NCBI GenBank assembly: GCA_002499325.1 | Contig: DALC01000032.1 | Location: forward strand, 14,068 to 38,070 | DNA from: Euryarchaeota archaeon UBA538 | GTDB taxonomy: Archaea; Thermoplasmatota; Poseidoniia; Poseidoniales; Thalassarchaeaceae | Direction: 5' to 3' | DNA length: 24,003 nucleotides | Shown here: piece by piece, positions 15,901 through 23,355 of the stretch | Numbering within the stretch: the stretch's first letter is position 1 | Layout of the letters: each line of letters begins with the position of its first letter | Translations under genes and position numbers: made by a program | Notes under the pieces: generated by a model | Databases searched by the model: none | Seen by the model: the letters and a program-made list of their open reading frames with translations, nothing else | Told to the model about the DNA's origin: nothing

Positions 15901-17441
15901 GATTCGAAAGCGTTTCTTAGTTTGATCGATCTATCCTCTAGAGGATTTCCTACATCTCTAAGTAACCTGGTCCTGATAGCTTCATGTAACCACATTCCAT
16001 CTTCCAGTTCCAGCATAAGTCCCCTTTCTATGAGCTCGATTGGAGGGGGGCCGTCATGTTCTGCGGCTTTAGCCACAATTTCCCATGGAACCGGTCTATC
16101 AGAAACCGAGAGAATAGAGAGGATCTCCCTGCTATCCGGAGGGAGTACATCTAAAATTTCTTGATCGAGAAAACGGACCCAATCCTCGTGCACGGTCTTT
16201 CCATAAAGTTCCAATAGCTCTACTGCCAATGGGTGTCCACCTGTGATACTATGGATCTTTTCCACCTCTGTTTCATTGGGAAGGTTCATTGAAGATATCC
16301 AAGAATTAACTTCCTCAACAGAAAGCCCGGACAGGTGTAGCTCTCTAACTCTCTCTCTTGTGTGAACATCTCTAGTATCATAGAATGACAGTCTATTTCT
16401 TGAGATCAATATTAGTCTTAATGGAGCGATCTCGGCTACCTGTAAGAGGGCGCCAAAGAGGTAGTTCCCTTCCGGCCCTACATTGTGAACATCATCTAGA
16501 ACAACCAGAAGTTCGGTTTCTTGCTTAGTATCTAAACCGGATTCATCCAGCATATGAGCCGTCAGTCTTCTCCTGTAGGAGTCGATATCGATTTCTACAC
16601 CGGGCTTAAGTGGGAGAGCTTCAAGAATATTGTAAGGATCGTGCTTCCCATCATCCACTCCGACACCTATCTTGTGGAGTAGGCTGGTTGCAATCCCTAG
16701 AGGCGTGTCCCAAGGCTGGCAAGGATAGTACATTACCTCATATTCGGGAGTTGATGATATAGTATGGTTTAGCCAGTGTGAGGTAAGTGTTGTTTTTCCA
16801 CAGCCGGCGATTCCAGATATGGCTAGCAAGGGGTTTTTGGATGAGAGCCAAGAGTCGAGCATGTCTTTCTCCACCAGTCTTCCGTGTATTTCTCTAGTCA
16901 CAGGTGGGAGGTTTCTATAGGTAGAATAGGCACCGGAAAGTAGGTTTGGAGAGGGTTTTTTCCTCTTGGGCATCGACACAATAGCACCAAATCTAATATC
17001 ACCGAAATTGAGTACTCCCTCATGTTGGGCATGCATCAATACTTGTAGTAGTGAGAGGTTTGTTTCGAGTTTTTTTGCGGCCTCATCTGCCCTTATTTCC
17101 AATAGCTTGCCTTTCTTTCCCCTCAATAAAACAGTGGTAGTTCTTAGATTAGCAATCCTCTGCCTAGCTTCCAATCTTCCATCTTCGGTTAATTGCCATG
17201 TCTTCTGGCGACGATCTTCGCCTCTCACACTTCTAGAGTGCTCAGACACAAATCCATTGGACATTAGCTCCCTCATTGCACGGGAAACATTTGGAGGATG
17301 CATTGCGCATACCTCGGAAATTCCTGTTCTTGTTACTTCACTTGTTACAATATAATGATCCGCTTGATGGTCCTGTTCCCATAAGTGGAGGATTATCCTG
17401 TCTATGACGGGGATACTGACACGGGGGATGCCGTCCGACAT
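15897..17441 (-). CDS. Winged-helix plus STAND/AP-ATPase regulator-like protein
   Basis: A 514-residue protein with an N-terminal winged helix-turn-helix (about 10-95; SEVCAMHPPNVSRAMRELMSNGFV is the helix-turn-helix plus wing part) and a STAND NTPase domain. Walker A is SGIAGCGKTTL at 209-219, Walker B LLVVLDDV at 311-318, an Arg-sensor-like LILISRNR at 343-350 and the GLPL-like GGHPLAVELL at 401-410. A further winged-helix-like segment follows near 430-500. STAND proteins act as nucleotide-switched sensors. No sensor repeats follow, so it is short for the class. The likely role is a DNA-binding regulator; a defence role is possible but has no direct support. It lies 45 bp after a lipoprotein peptidase gene. 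Confidence 0.82.
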   Translation of the reverse strand: MSDGIPRVSIPVIDRIILHLWEQDHQADHYIVTSEVTRTGISEVCAMHPPNVSRAMRELMSNGFVSEHSRSVRGEDRRQKTWQLTEDGRLEARQRIANLRTTTVLLRGKKGKLLEIRADEAAKKLETNLSLLQVLMHAQHEGVLNFGDIRFGAIVSMPKRKKPSPNLLSGAYSTYRNLPPVTREIHGRLVEKDMLDSWLSSKNPLLAISGIAGCGKTTLTSHWLNHTISSTPEYEVMYYPCQPWDTPLGIATSLLHKIGVGVDDGKHDPYNILEALPLKPGVEIDIDSYRRRLTAHMLDESGLDTKQETELLVVLDDVHNVGPEGNYLFGALLQVAEIAPLRLILISRNRLSFYDTRDVHTRERVRELHLSGLSVEEVNSWISSMNLPNETEVEKIHSITGGHPLAVELLELYGKTVHEDWVRFLDQEILDVLPPDSREILSILSVSDRPVPWEIVAKAAEHDGPPPIELIERGLMLELEDGMWLHEAIRTRLLRDVGNPLEDRSIKLRNAFES

Positions 17442-17486
17442 AGTGGTTCCGAGGACTCCCCCCGCATCAAGAGTTTGGAATTCGGT

Positions 17487-19331
17487 TTATTCCACACACG
17501 AAGGATATGGTTGTTGCATAGGAGGGAGAAATAGGTCTGAGCATTCCCTGTCAAGAGATGGCAGAGAAAGAGTACTTTCACTCCCCAATGAGAGAGAAAC
17601 GGGAAATGTTGAAACCGGACTAGGGACATAATCCTCACCGGTTTGACTGATTATCAGGCGAATTCCATCTCCCTCTGGTACTACTACATCCATTCCAAAG
17701 AACTCCATCTTTGCCAGAACTGTCTGTCCGGGTACCAGAGGGCTTCCTTGATTACCTCCTTGATGAAATCGTAAATCCATTACTGCGTGTCCTAGATGCA
17801 TTTCAGAGCTTGATTGTACCATCTCCACGAAGAGATGCCCACTAGTGGAAAATGGAGAAATGGTAGCCTCCACATGAAAAGTAGGAGTTCCAACTATTCT
17901 AGTCAGAGATTCAAATTCAGGGCATTCAATCATCAGACTAGAGGTAGTAGTTATCGTATCGCTTCCACCAACTATTGAGCATTCATTCATACCTACAACA
18001 ATCGGAGTTGCTTCAAGAGGAGGATAGGTCTGCTCAACTCTCCAAGCACCCATATTGTCCTGCACCTCTGCAACTAATCTTGGTTTTGGCCCCTTATCTA
18101 GCAAATAGAAATCGAACCACTCCAACATATCGTCTGCCCAGTCCCACCTTAGGGTGTATGGAAAGGCCTCAGCTCCTCTTCCAGATGACAGCGAGGAGTG
18201 CCCGCTTTCTCGGTCTGGATAATCATGTGCCCATTGACCATAAAGTCCCTTCACATCGAAACCTGCATCAATAGACATTTGATGTGCAGGGAACGCCATA
18301 TGGGGATCGACATTCCAGTCCTGTAGGCCGTGGATAATATATATCGATCCATTATAGATTTCCAGAGCATTAGTCAGGAAATGCCTTTCCTCCCAATAAT
18401 CAGATCCGGTCCATGCTAGATTGTCTCCTGTCATATATGCGGCTGGTCCTGCGTAGTATCCCTCGACATATCCCTCACAGGCATTCTCAATGTCCCCATT
18501 ATCCCCATCCAAGCCGAATGATCCGTATACTCCATTATGCATTATAGCCCCTCTTGCTTCCATACTGCCATTTCTCCACATCAAATCATGTACACCTATC
18601 AATCCAGACATTGGAACAATGGTAGCTAGGTATTCGGATCCTGAAGCGGCGGCATTCCATGGAGTACTTCCATCATATGACTTACCGATTGCGCCTACCT
18701 TTCCATTGGACCATGATTGAGTCCCTAACCAGTCTACTGCCGCCTTGATGCCAGCTTGCTCATCATGGCCCATCAGGTCCATGCAGTGATTTGATTGCCC
18801 TGTTCCAAAAACTGAAACCTGGGCAACGCCATACCCATGTTGAACATAATTTTCTATTAGAAACCTACCGAGTCTGTCTGCGGGAGTGAGGGCATCAACA
18901 TCTCCATCATCATAGTACGGGCCAATCTCGGCAATGACCGGGACCTTGCATTCTTCAAGAACTTCAGATATTGTCAAATCACATCCTTCCTTTTCTGGAA
19001 GCCACAATCCGAGATGAACTTCGGCTCCGCCTGTGAGTCCCGCCCCTCCGTCAGAAGCCGTAATCGAAGGTACGGGTACGAAGATTGACTGGACCTCTCC
19101 TGTGTCATATGTACCATTTTTTGAAACCCTACTGAATACGTCATCATTTCTGTATTCTTTCCCTGATCTTTCCTCGACAGGTGGTAACCAATGGGTGGTC
19201 TCAACAGAATTATCTGTTCCTGATTCTGCCCCCAAGCATCCCGATAGAGTTGGGCTAACCAATATTAGGGCCAAGAATATGGTCACGACTCGCGGGAGCA
19301 CATTCCTCTGGAAGGTGTGAGAACTCATCAT
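17487..19331 (-). CDS. Exported lipoprotein, CocE/NonD or X-Pro dipeptidyl-peptidase (S15) family
   Basis: A 614-residue serine hydrolase. Residues 13-32 form a signal peptide ending in the lipobox TLSGC (C32), so it is probably anchored on the outer face of the membrane. The alpha/beta hydrolase triad is visible: S218 in GAIGKSYDG, D338 in IIHGLQDWNVDP and H369 in YGQWAHDYPD. The last 200 residues or so form the jelly-roll domain typical of the S15/CocE group (TPTFHVEATISPFSTSGHLF is its hallmark strand pair). Family members cut X-Pro dipeptides or esters. Outside the cell it could trim proline peptides, which fits the M32 peptidase nearby. It starts 22 bp after the ferritin-like gene. Confidence 0.9.
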   Translation of the reverse strand: MMSSHTFQRNVLPRVVTIFLALILVSPTLSGCLGAESGTDNSVETTHWLPPVEERSGKEYRNDDVFSRVSKNGTYDTGEVQSIFVPVPSITASDGGAGLTGGAEVHLGLWLPEKEGCDLTISEVLEECKVPVIAEIGPYYDDGDVDALTPADRLGRFLIENYVQHGYGVAQVSVFGTGQSNHCMDLMGHDEQAGIKAAVDWLGTQSWSNGKVGAIGKSYDGSTPWNAAASGSEYLATIVPMSGLIGVHDLMWRNGSMEARGAIMHNGVYGSFGLDGDNGDIENACEGYVEGYYAGPAAYMTGDNLAWTGSDYWEERHFLTNALEIYNGSIYIIHGLQDWNVDPHMAFPAHQMSIDAGFDVKGLYGQWAHDYPDRESGHSSLSSGRGAEAFPYTLRWDWADDMLEWFDFYLLDKGPKPRLVAEVQDNMGAWRVEQTYPPLEATPIVVGMNECSIVGGSDTITTTSSLMIECPEFESLTRIVGTPTFHVEATISPFSTSGHLFVEMVQSSSEMHLGHAVMDLRFHQGGNQGSPLVPGQTVLAKMEFFGMDVVVPEGDGIRLIISQTGEDYVPSPVSTFPVSLSLGSESTLSLPSLDRECSDLFLPPMQQPYPSCVE

Positions 19332-19353
19332 AGATTCGGTTCGTTGGGCCGGA

Positions 19354-19761
19354 TCATCGAACCAAGAGCCGTATCTCTTCGACGCTTTTTAGCTCGGCGA
19401 GATATATCTGCTCAATCGACTCGTATATATCGTCAGTCTGTTCAATTAATGGGAGGAGTTCCGAATAAACTTCTGACGCCCTAATCTCAGTCTCAAGAGA
19501 ATAATTCAACATTTCAATGTAATCTGTTGTGTGTATAATTGGATGAGAGTCACGTTCTGTAACTGGAATTCCCCCCAATTGTACAATTCCCCTACGAACA
19601 ATATCTGCATGCTCTATTGACTCAGTCATCTCAGTGTTGAACATTGGTGAAAGTTGGAGCCGATTAATACCGGTTATATTTGCAGCGTAATGTGCATACA
19701 TATTCATCGCTCTGAGTTCCCAAGCTAGGGCTTCATTCATCTTTTTGATTAGCTCTGTCAC
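19354..19761 (-). CDS. Ferritin-like / bacterioferritin-like four-helix protein
   Basis: A 135-residue four-helix protein resembling bacterioferritin: NEALAWELRAMNMYAHYA (9-26, with E15), TESIEHADIVRRGIVQLGGIP (46-66, the HAD and LGGIP parts are typical), SLETEIRASEVYSELL (88-103) and LAELKSVEEIRLL (121-133). By family comparison it should bind iron, but the usual E-x-x-H pairs look altered (S48 and S126 fall where ligands are expected), so ferroxidase activity is uncertain. The start is GTG at 19761 with GGGATGAT upstream, favoured over ATG 19740, which has no such site. It is the first gene of a run with the S15 lipoprotein and STAND genes. Confidence 0.78.
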   Translation of the reverse strand: MTELIKKMNEALAWELRAMNMYAHYAANITGINRLQLSPMFNTEMTESIEHADIVRRGIVQLGGIPVTERDSHPIIHTTDYIEMLNYSLETEIRASEVYSELLPLIEQTDDIYESIEQIYLAELKSVEEIRLLVR

Positions 19762-19802
19762 AATATCATCCCTTAGGTTAGGCTAAACTTTTCTAACTCC
19801 GT

Positions 19803-19883
19803 CTTGCCGAGTATAACCGCAAGATGGGAGTTATTAAACCAATCCAATGAATGTCTCCTGTTCCTAGTGAGTATAGTTGCAAG
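19803..19883. promoter_or_regulatory. Two similar motifs 60 bp apart in a divergent promoter region
   Basis: GAGTATAACCGCAAG (19809-19823) and GAGTATAGTTGCAAG (19869-19883) match at 12 of 15 positions and are exactly 60 bp apart on the same face of the helix. The first is also part of CTTGC-N11-GCAAG (19803-19823). They lie in the 190-bp gap between the ferritin-like gene and the M32 gene and may be operators for one or both. The rest of the gap shows no clear TATA box. Confidence 0.4.
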
Positions 19884-19951
19884 GTATCAATTGGTCAATA
19901 ATTGTAAGAGATATTCTCTGGTTAACGATTCGATGGTCAACTGCCTAGATT

Positions 19952-21475
19952 ATGAGTGAGATACCTCTCTCAAGCGGTATGGACGCTTACAATGAGCTTC
20001 TTGGAATTCTCAAAGATATCGCCATGATGGATCAAGTAAGAAGTCTTCTAGGCTGGGATCAAGAGGTCCTGATGCCTCCAAAAGCTGCTGAATTGAGGGG
20101 GGAACAGATAGCATGGATTTCTAGGGAGTCCCACAAAAGGAAGACTTCTCCTAGGGTTGGAGAGTTATTGGATGAACTGGAGGAAAGAGATGACCTGGGA
20201 GATATTGAGAGTGCCAACGTAAGATTGGCTAGGGAGGCATATGACAAGGCCACGAGGCTACCGACCGGCTTCGTCTCTGAATTAGCTAAGCATAATTCGA
20301 AATCACTCATTTCTTGGACTGAAGCTAGAAGAAATAATGACTTCTCTATATTCAGAGATGATCTGTCTAAATCAATTGAGTTCGCGAGGAAGAAAGCAGA
20401 CTACTTGGGATATGAAGATCTTCGATATGATGCTCTCCTTGATAATTATGAATCCGGGCTTACAGTGTCTCGTCTAGACCCTCTTTTCGAAGGACTGAGA
20501 AACAAAGTAGCCCCCTTGATAAGGTCTGTTGCGGAAAGGGGAGAAAGGCCCGATATCTCATGGGTAACTGAAAACTCATGGGAGCAGATAGGTCAGGAAA
20601 GACTTAGTCAAAAGGTTTCTGAGTCAATTGGTTTCGATTTCGAGGCAGGAAGAAGAGATGCCTCGACACATCCTTTCTGTGGAGGGCCAAATCCGGATGA
20701 TGTTAGATGGACCACAAGATATAGTGATACTGATCCGTTTGGATCACTGTACGGCTCTATGCACGAGACCGGGCATGGTACATACGAACAGGGCAGACCG
20801 AGAGACCTTGACTTTCAACCCGCTGGCAAGGCCAATGGATTGGGAATTCACGAGAGCCAGAGCAGGCTCTGGGAGAATCAGATAGGTCGTTCACTAGAAT
20901 TCTGTCAGTGGTCTTTGCCACTCTGGAAAGAGCAGTTTCCGGAAAACATGCAAGGCGTTGAGGCAGAGGATCTCTGGAGAGCGGTTAATCTCGTAGAGCC
21001 CAGTCTGATTCGTGTTGAAGCAGATGAGGCCACCTACAATATCCATATTATGATTAGGTATGAGATTGAGAAGCTACTAATCTCGGGTGATTTGGAGGTT
21101 GATGATCTTCCCGACAAGTGGGACGATATGTATGAGGAATATCTTGGAATAAGGCCCACAGATAGCTCATCGGGAGTACTACAAGATATTCATTGGTCGA
21201 TGGGGGCGATTGGGTATTTCCCAACATATACTCTTGGGAATCTATACTCTGCTCAACTATTAGCCGCGGCCAGAGAAGACTTGCCAGAGCATGATGCACA
21301 AATTAGTAGTGGTGACTTCTCTCCGCTACTTGATTGGATGAGGAAGAAAGTGCATAGGCGAGGGAGTATTCTAAAGCCTGCTGAACTCATCGAAGAAGCT
21401 ACAGGATCGCCTCCCTCGCCAGAGGCGTTTGTTGATTATCTCAGTAACAAGGTGAGGCATCTTTACTCAATTTAA
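19952..21475 (+). CDS. M32 family metallocarboxypeptidase (Taq type)
   Basis: Zinc carboxypeptidase that removes C-terminal residues from peptides, in the cytoplasm (no signal peptide). The 507 residues match thermostable carboxypeptidase 1 (about 500). The HExxH motif is HETGH at 271-275, and the third ligand is E301 in HESQSRLWEN (300-309), the M32 signature. Also visible: LLGWDQEVLMPP near 32-43, DASTHPF at 236-242, DVRWTTRY at 250-257, VEADEATYNIHIMIRYE and GAIGYFPTYTLGN. The ATG at 19952 has no obvious ribosome site. The stop codon directly touches the GTG of the propeller gene. Confidence 0.96.
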   Translation: MSEIPLSSGMDAYNELLGILKDIAMMDQVRSLLGWDQEVLMPPKAAELRGEQIAWISRESHKRKTSPRVGELLDELEERDDLGDIESANVRLAREAYDKATRLPTGFVSELAKHNSKSLISWTEARRNNDFSIFRDDLSKSIEFARKKADYLGYEDLRYDALLDNYESGLTVSRLDPLFEGLRNKVAPLIRSVAERGERPDISWVTENSWEQIGQERLSQKVSESIGFDFEAGRRDASTHPFCGGPNPDDVRWTTRYSDTDPFGSLYGSMHETGHGTYEQGRPRDLDFQPAGKANGLGIHESQSRLWENQIGRSLEFCQWSLPLWKEQFPENMQGVEAEDLWRAVNLVEPSLIRVEADEATYNIHIMIRYEIEKLLISGDLEVDDLPDKWDDMYEEYLGIRPTDSSSGVLQDIHWSMGAIGYFPTYTLGNLYSAQLLAAAREDLPEHDAQISSGDFSPLLDWMRKKVHRRGSILKPAELIEEATGSPPSPEAFVDYLSNKVRHLYSI

Positions 21476-22573
21476 GTGTCGATTATACGGAAGTACGATA
21501 TTCGCTTCCTCCATAGGGCATTTGTGGGAGACAGGAGCCTTAGTGACGCTTCATCGTTAATCAGGGATGTTGGAAGTTGTTGTAGTTCTATCTTATTTGA
21601 GTCTGACACAGTCGTTGTTGGTTCAAAAGATGGTGCGATTAAGTCATGGTCAATTGAGAGTGGTAAGCAGATGCTGGGGCTGAAGTTGGATGGGCCGATA
21701 TCAGATTTAGCAGTCTCAGGAAAAATCCTTTATGTCTCCTGCTCATCTAATTTGGTGGCCGTTGAGATTACCACAGGTGAAGTTTTGTGGAGCTCGCAAC
21801 TGGAAGGTTCCAGCGATAGTGTGACGATCTGGGATGGCTTTATTTGGGCATTATCCTCTGTCTATGAGATTGATATCTCTGACTACACCGAATCAACACT
21901 TTGGAAATTCAATAGTCGAGGCGAGCTAATTGAAAGATGGTCTTTCGCCGAAAAAGGGTGGCATATGGGAGTCAACAACGGAATAGAGATTGGGATAGGA
22001 CGGCCTTCTTGTGGCTTTATCAAAGTAGGCAGTGATGGAATACTGAATTATCATTCACTTGCCGTTGCGTCTCCTGTTACCATCGGTTGCGATGGGACTG
22101 AGACGATAATATTCGGATTGAGTGATGGCAGTATTTGTAATTCTGACGGAGATTTATGTGCAAAGGGAAGTGGATTGGTGACCTCGATCATCAGCATAGA
22201 TGACGGATGGGCGAGTGGTGATCGAAATGGCCGAGTTCTATGGGGCGAGGAAGAAATTGAGCTAGGTAGAGAAATATTGTCAATGGGAGTTGCTCCGAAT
22301 GGCGTTGATCTCTGGGTTCAAACTTGGGAGGGCAAGTCAACATTTTTATCGATTTCACCAGGTGGGGATTACTCACAGGTCTTCGAACACCCGGATAGAA
22401 TTGTGGTTAGTGATTTCAAGGAAGGGGGGCTAGTTTTTGGAGATCAACTCGGAAGAGTGTTCCTGGTTGAAGAAAGATACGAGAATCGATTTGGCCGGGA
22501 GGACATGGAATCAGGACATCGGGAAGGAGAAAGAAGTCTCCTTATGGAACGTTTGAGAAGGTTGAGGGAATGA
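21476..22573 (+). CDS. Beta-propeller (WD40/PQQ-like) protein
   Basis: A 365-residue soluble protein with repeating beta-blade patterns such as VVVGSKDGAIKSWSIESGKQ (47-66), LYVSCSSNLVAVEITTGEVLW, ETIIFGLSDGSICNSDGD, WASGDRNGRVLWGEE and GLVFGDQLGRVFLVEE, about seven blades. No signal peptide is visible, so it is cytoplasmic. The C-terminal 30 residues are charged and helical. The GTG start follows the M32 stop with no gap and has no well-placed ribosome site, so it probably relies on re-initiation. The function is unknown; propellers usually act as binding scaffolds. A dyad follows 4 bases after the stop. Confidence 0.8.
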   Translation: MSIIRKYDIRFLHRAFVGDRSLSDASSLIRDVGSCCSSILFESDTVVVGSKDGAIKSWSIESGKQMLGLKLDGPISDLAVSGKILYVSCSSNLVAVEITTGEVLWSSQLEGSSDSVTIWDGFIWALSSVYEIDISDYTESTLWKFNSRGELIERWSFAEKGWHMGVNNGIEIGIGRPSCGFIKVGSDGILNYHSLAVASPVTIGCDGTETIIFGLSDGSICNSDGDLCAKGSGLVTSIISIDDGWASGDRNGRVLWGEEEIELGREILSMGVAPNGVDLWVQTWEGKSTFLSISPGGDYSQVFEHPDRIVVSDFKEGGLVFGDQLGRVFLVEERYENRFGREDMESGHREGERSLLMERLRRLRE

Positions 22574-22576
22574 AAA

Positions 22577-22622
22577 TTTACACTGGAAATTAACATTTGG
22601 CAACCCCTATTTCCACTGTAAA
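22577..22622. repeat. 14-bp near-perfect inverted repeat before the RNA gene
   Basis: TTTACACTGGAAAT (22577-22590) and ATTTCCACTGTAAA (22609-22622) pair at 13 of 14 positions around an 18-base spacer. It starts 4 bases after the propeller stop and ends about 20 bases before the TATA-like box of the RNA gene. It could be a binding site for a dimeric regulator or an mRNA 3' hairpin. Confidence 0.55.
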
Positions 22623-22633
22623 CGTGTTACTGA

Positions 22634-22648
22634 GCGAAAGGTTTATTT
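22634..22648 (+). promoter_or_regulatory. Archaeal promoter (BRE plus TATA) of the RNA gene
   Basis: GCGAAAGG (22634-22641) followed by TTTATTT (22642-22648) resembles an archaeal BRE and TATA box. Transcription would start about 24 bases later, near 22668-22672, just where the G/C-rich structured region begins. Confidence 0.55.
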
Positions 22649-22832
22649 GCCGCCGCTTGCCCTGTTGACTTTGCCGCTCCGGGGGAGTGGTGTGGGTGCG
22701 CTTCGGCAAACCCGCGGGCCACAACAACTGATCCGCTAAGTCGGAACGGTAGAACCGTCCTCTGAGAAGAGTGCGGGGAACAGCCAATCACCTGTGGGTG
22801 AGTAGGCAGCAGTAGAACCAATGTGGAAAGAT

Positions 22833-23032
22833 CGGACGCAAGGAAGGGGAAGAAGCAATGGGGAAAGCTGGGGAAAACGGAACCGAACCCTTCGGGGGGA
22901 AAACATAAACCGTACCAGAAAACCATACTGCAAAGGTACACGAAGGAAGGGAAGGCATTCAGAGATGGATGAAATCTTGGAGCACGGGTGCGGGGAACGA
23001 AGTGGAGACAACCGGACGCAAGGAAGGGGAAG
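22833..23032 (+). repeat. Duplicated sequence modules inside the RNA
   Basis: CGGACGCAAGGAAGGGGAAG is present twice without change (22833-22852 and 23013-23032), with a weaker third copy, GAAGGAAGGGAAGG, at 22942-22955. A second element, GTGCGGGGAAC, also occurs twice (22771-22781 and 22988-22998), each time upstream of the 20-mer. The order is the same but the spacing differs, so the RNA seems built from repeated modules. Confidence 0.8.
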
Positions 23033-23336
23033 GAAGCCTAGGGAAACGCACCGGGAACAAGAGCAGGGAGACCTGTGGAGGACCGGTACCGATCGAGAAA
23101 CAAAATGGTGATATTAGCCATGGAGTGAATCGAGAAGGGCGACAGGGGAGCAATCCCCTGGGGGATATTACCCAAACGTCCGGAAGAATGGCAAAGGAGC
23201 CCTAGTGGTTCCAGAGTCGTCTACCCGGGAAATCATCTCCTTTGGAGACGAGGAACCGGACCCTGCGGAGTACGCAGGGGGGAAAGCTTCCCCAAGCAGA
23301 ACCCCCTGCTGCTCCCACCTACGGCCCTTCAAATTA

Positions 23337-23343
23337 TTTTTTT
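23337..23343 (+). terminator. T7 terminator of the RNA gene
   Basis: Seven T in a row after an AT-rich stretch (AAATTA) directly follow the last structured segment. This fits archaeal U-tract termination on the plus strand, just before the end of the convergent fumarase gene. Confidence 0.6.
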
Positions 23344-23355
23344 CCGTGATTAGAG

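Larger units (their letters stand above)
22670..23343 (+). ncRNA. Long structured non-coding RNA, unidentified
   Basis: About 670 nt with no credible protein frame and a composition unlike its neighbours (G and A rich). Stems seen: 22687-22722 capped by a cUUCGg loop; ACGGT/ACCGT 22746-22758; TCACC-TGTG-GGTGA 22788-22801 extended by GCC/GGC; CCC-TTCG-GGG 22888-22897; GTACC/GGTAC 22912-22939; CAGG-GAGA-CCTG 23064-23075; CAGGGGA-GCAA-TCCCCTG 23143-23160; GGTTCC+TCGTCT (23207-23222) with AGACGA+GGAACC (23246-23257), a 12-bp helix with a 4-base bulge; CCCTGCG/CGCAGGG 23261-23279. UUCG and GNRA loops are hallmarks of selected RNA. A promoter lies upstream and a T7 run ends it, which sets the strand; exact ends are inferred. 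It lacks the SRP GGAA/AGCAG core and clear RNase P conserved regions, so the family is unknown. It may be two adjacent RNAs. Confidence 0.75.

Noticed and set aside
15897..19761. Defence island built on the STAND ATPase
   Set aside because: The neighbours are a ferritin-like protein, a peptidase lipoprotein and thioredoxin; no nuclease, effector or mobile element is present.
22821..23205. Several ORFs of 60-100 codons on both strands over the RNA gene
   Set aside because: Their composition is odd, they overlap in many frames, have no ribosome sites, and lie over clear RNA stems.
22821..23310. RNase P RNA, from GTGGAAAGATCGG (22822) and GCAGAACCC (23296)
   Set aside because: These only loosely resemble the conserved regions, the spacing is unlike known forms, and other conserved parts are missing. 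A covariance-model search would settle it.
22670..23343. SRP (7S) RNA
   Set aside because: The helix 8 core with GGAA loop and AGCAG was not found, and the region is about twice as long.
22670..23343. Group I or group II self-splicing intron
   Set aside because: No domain V-like hairpin or P7-like core was seen, and there is no interrupted gene around it.
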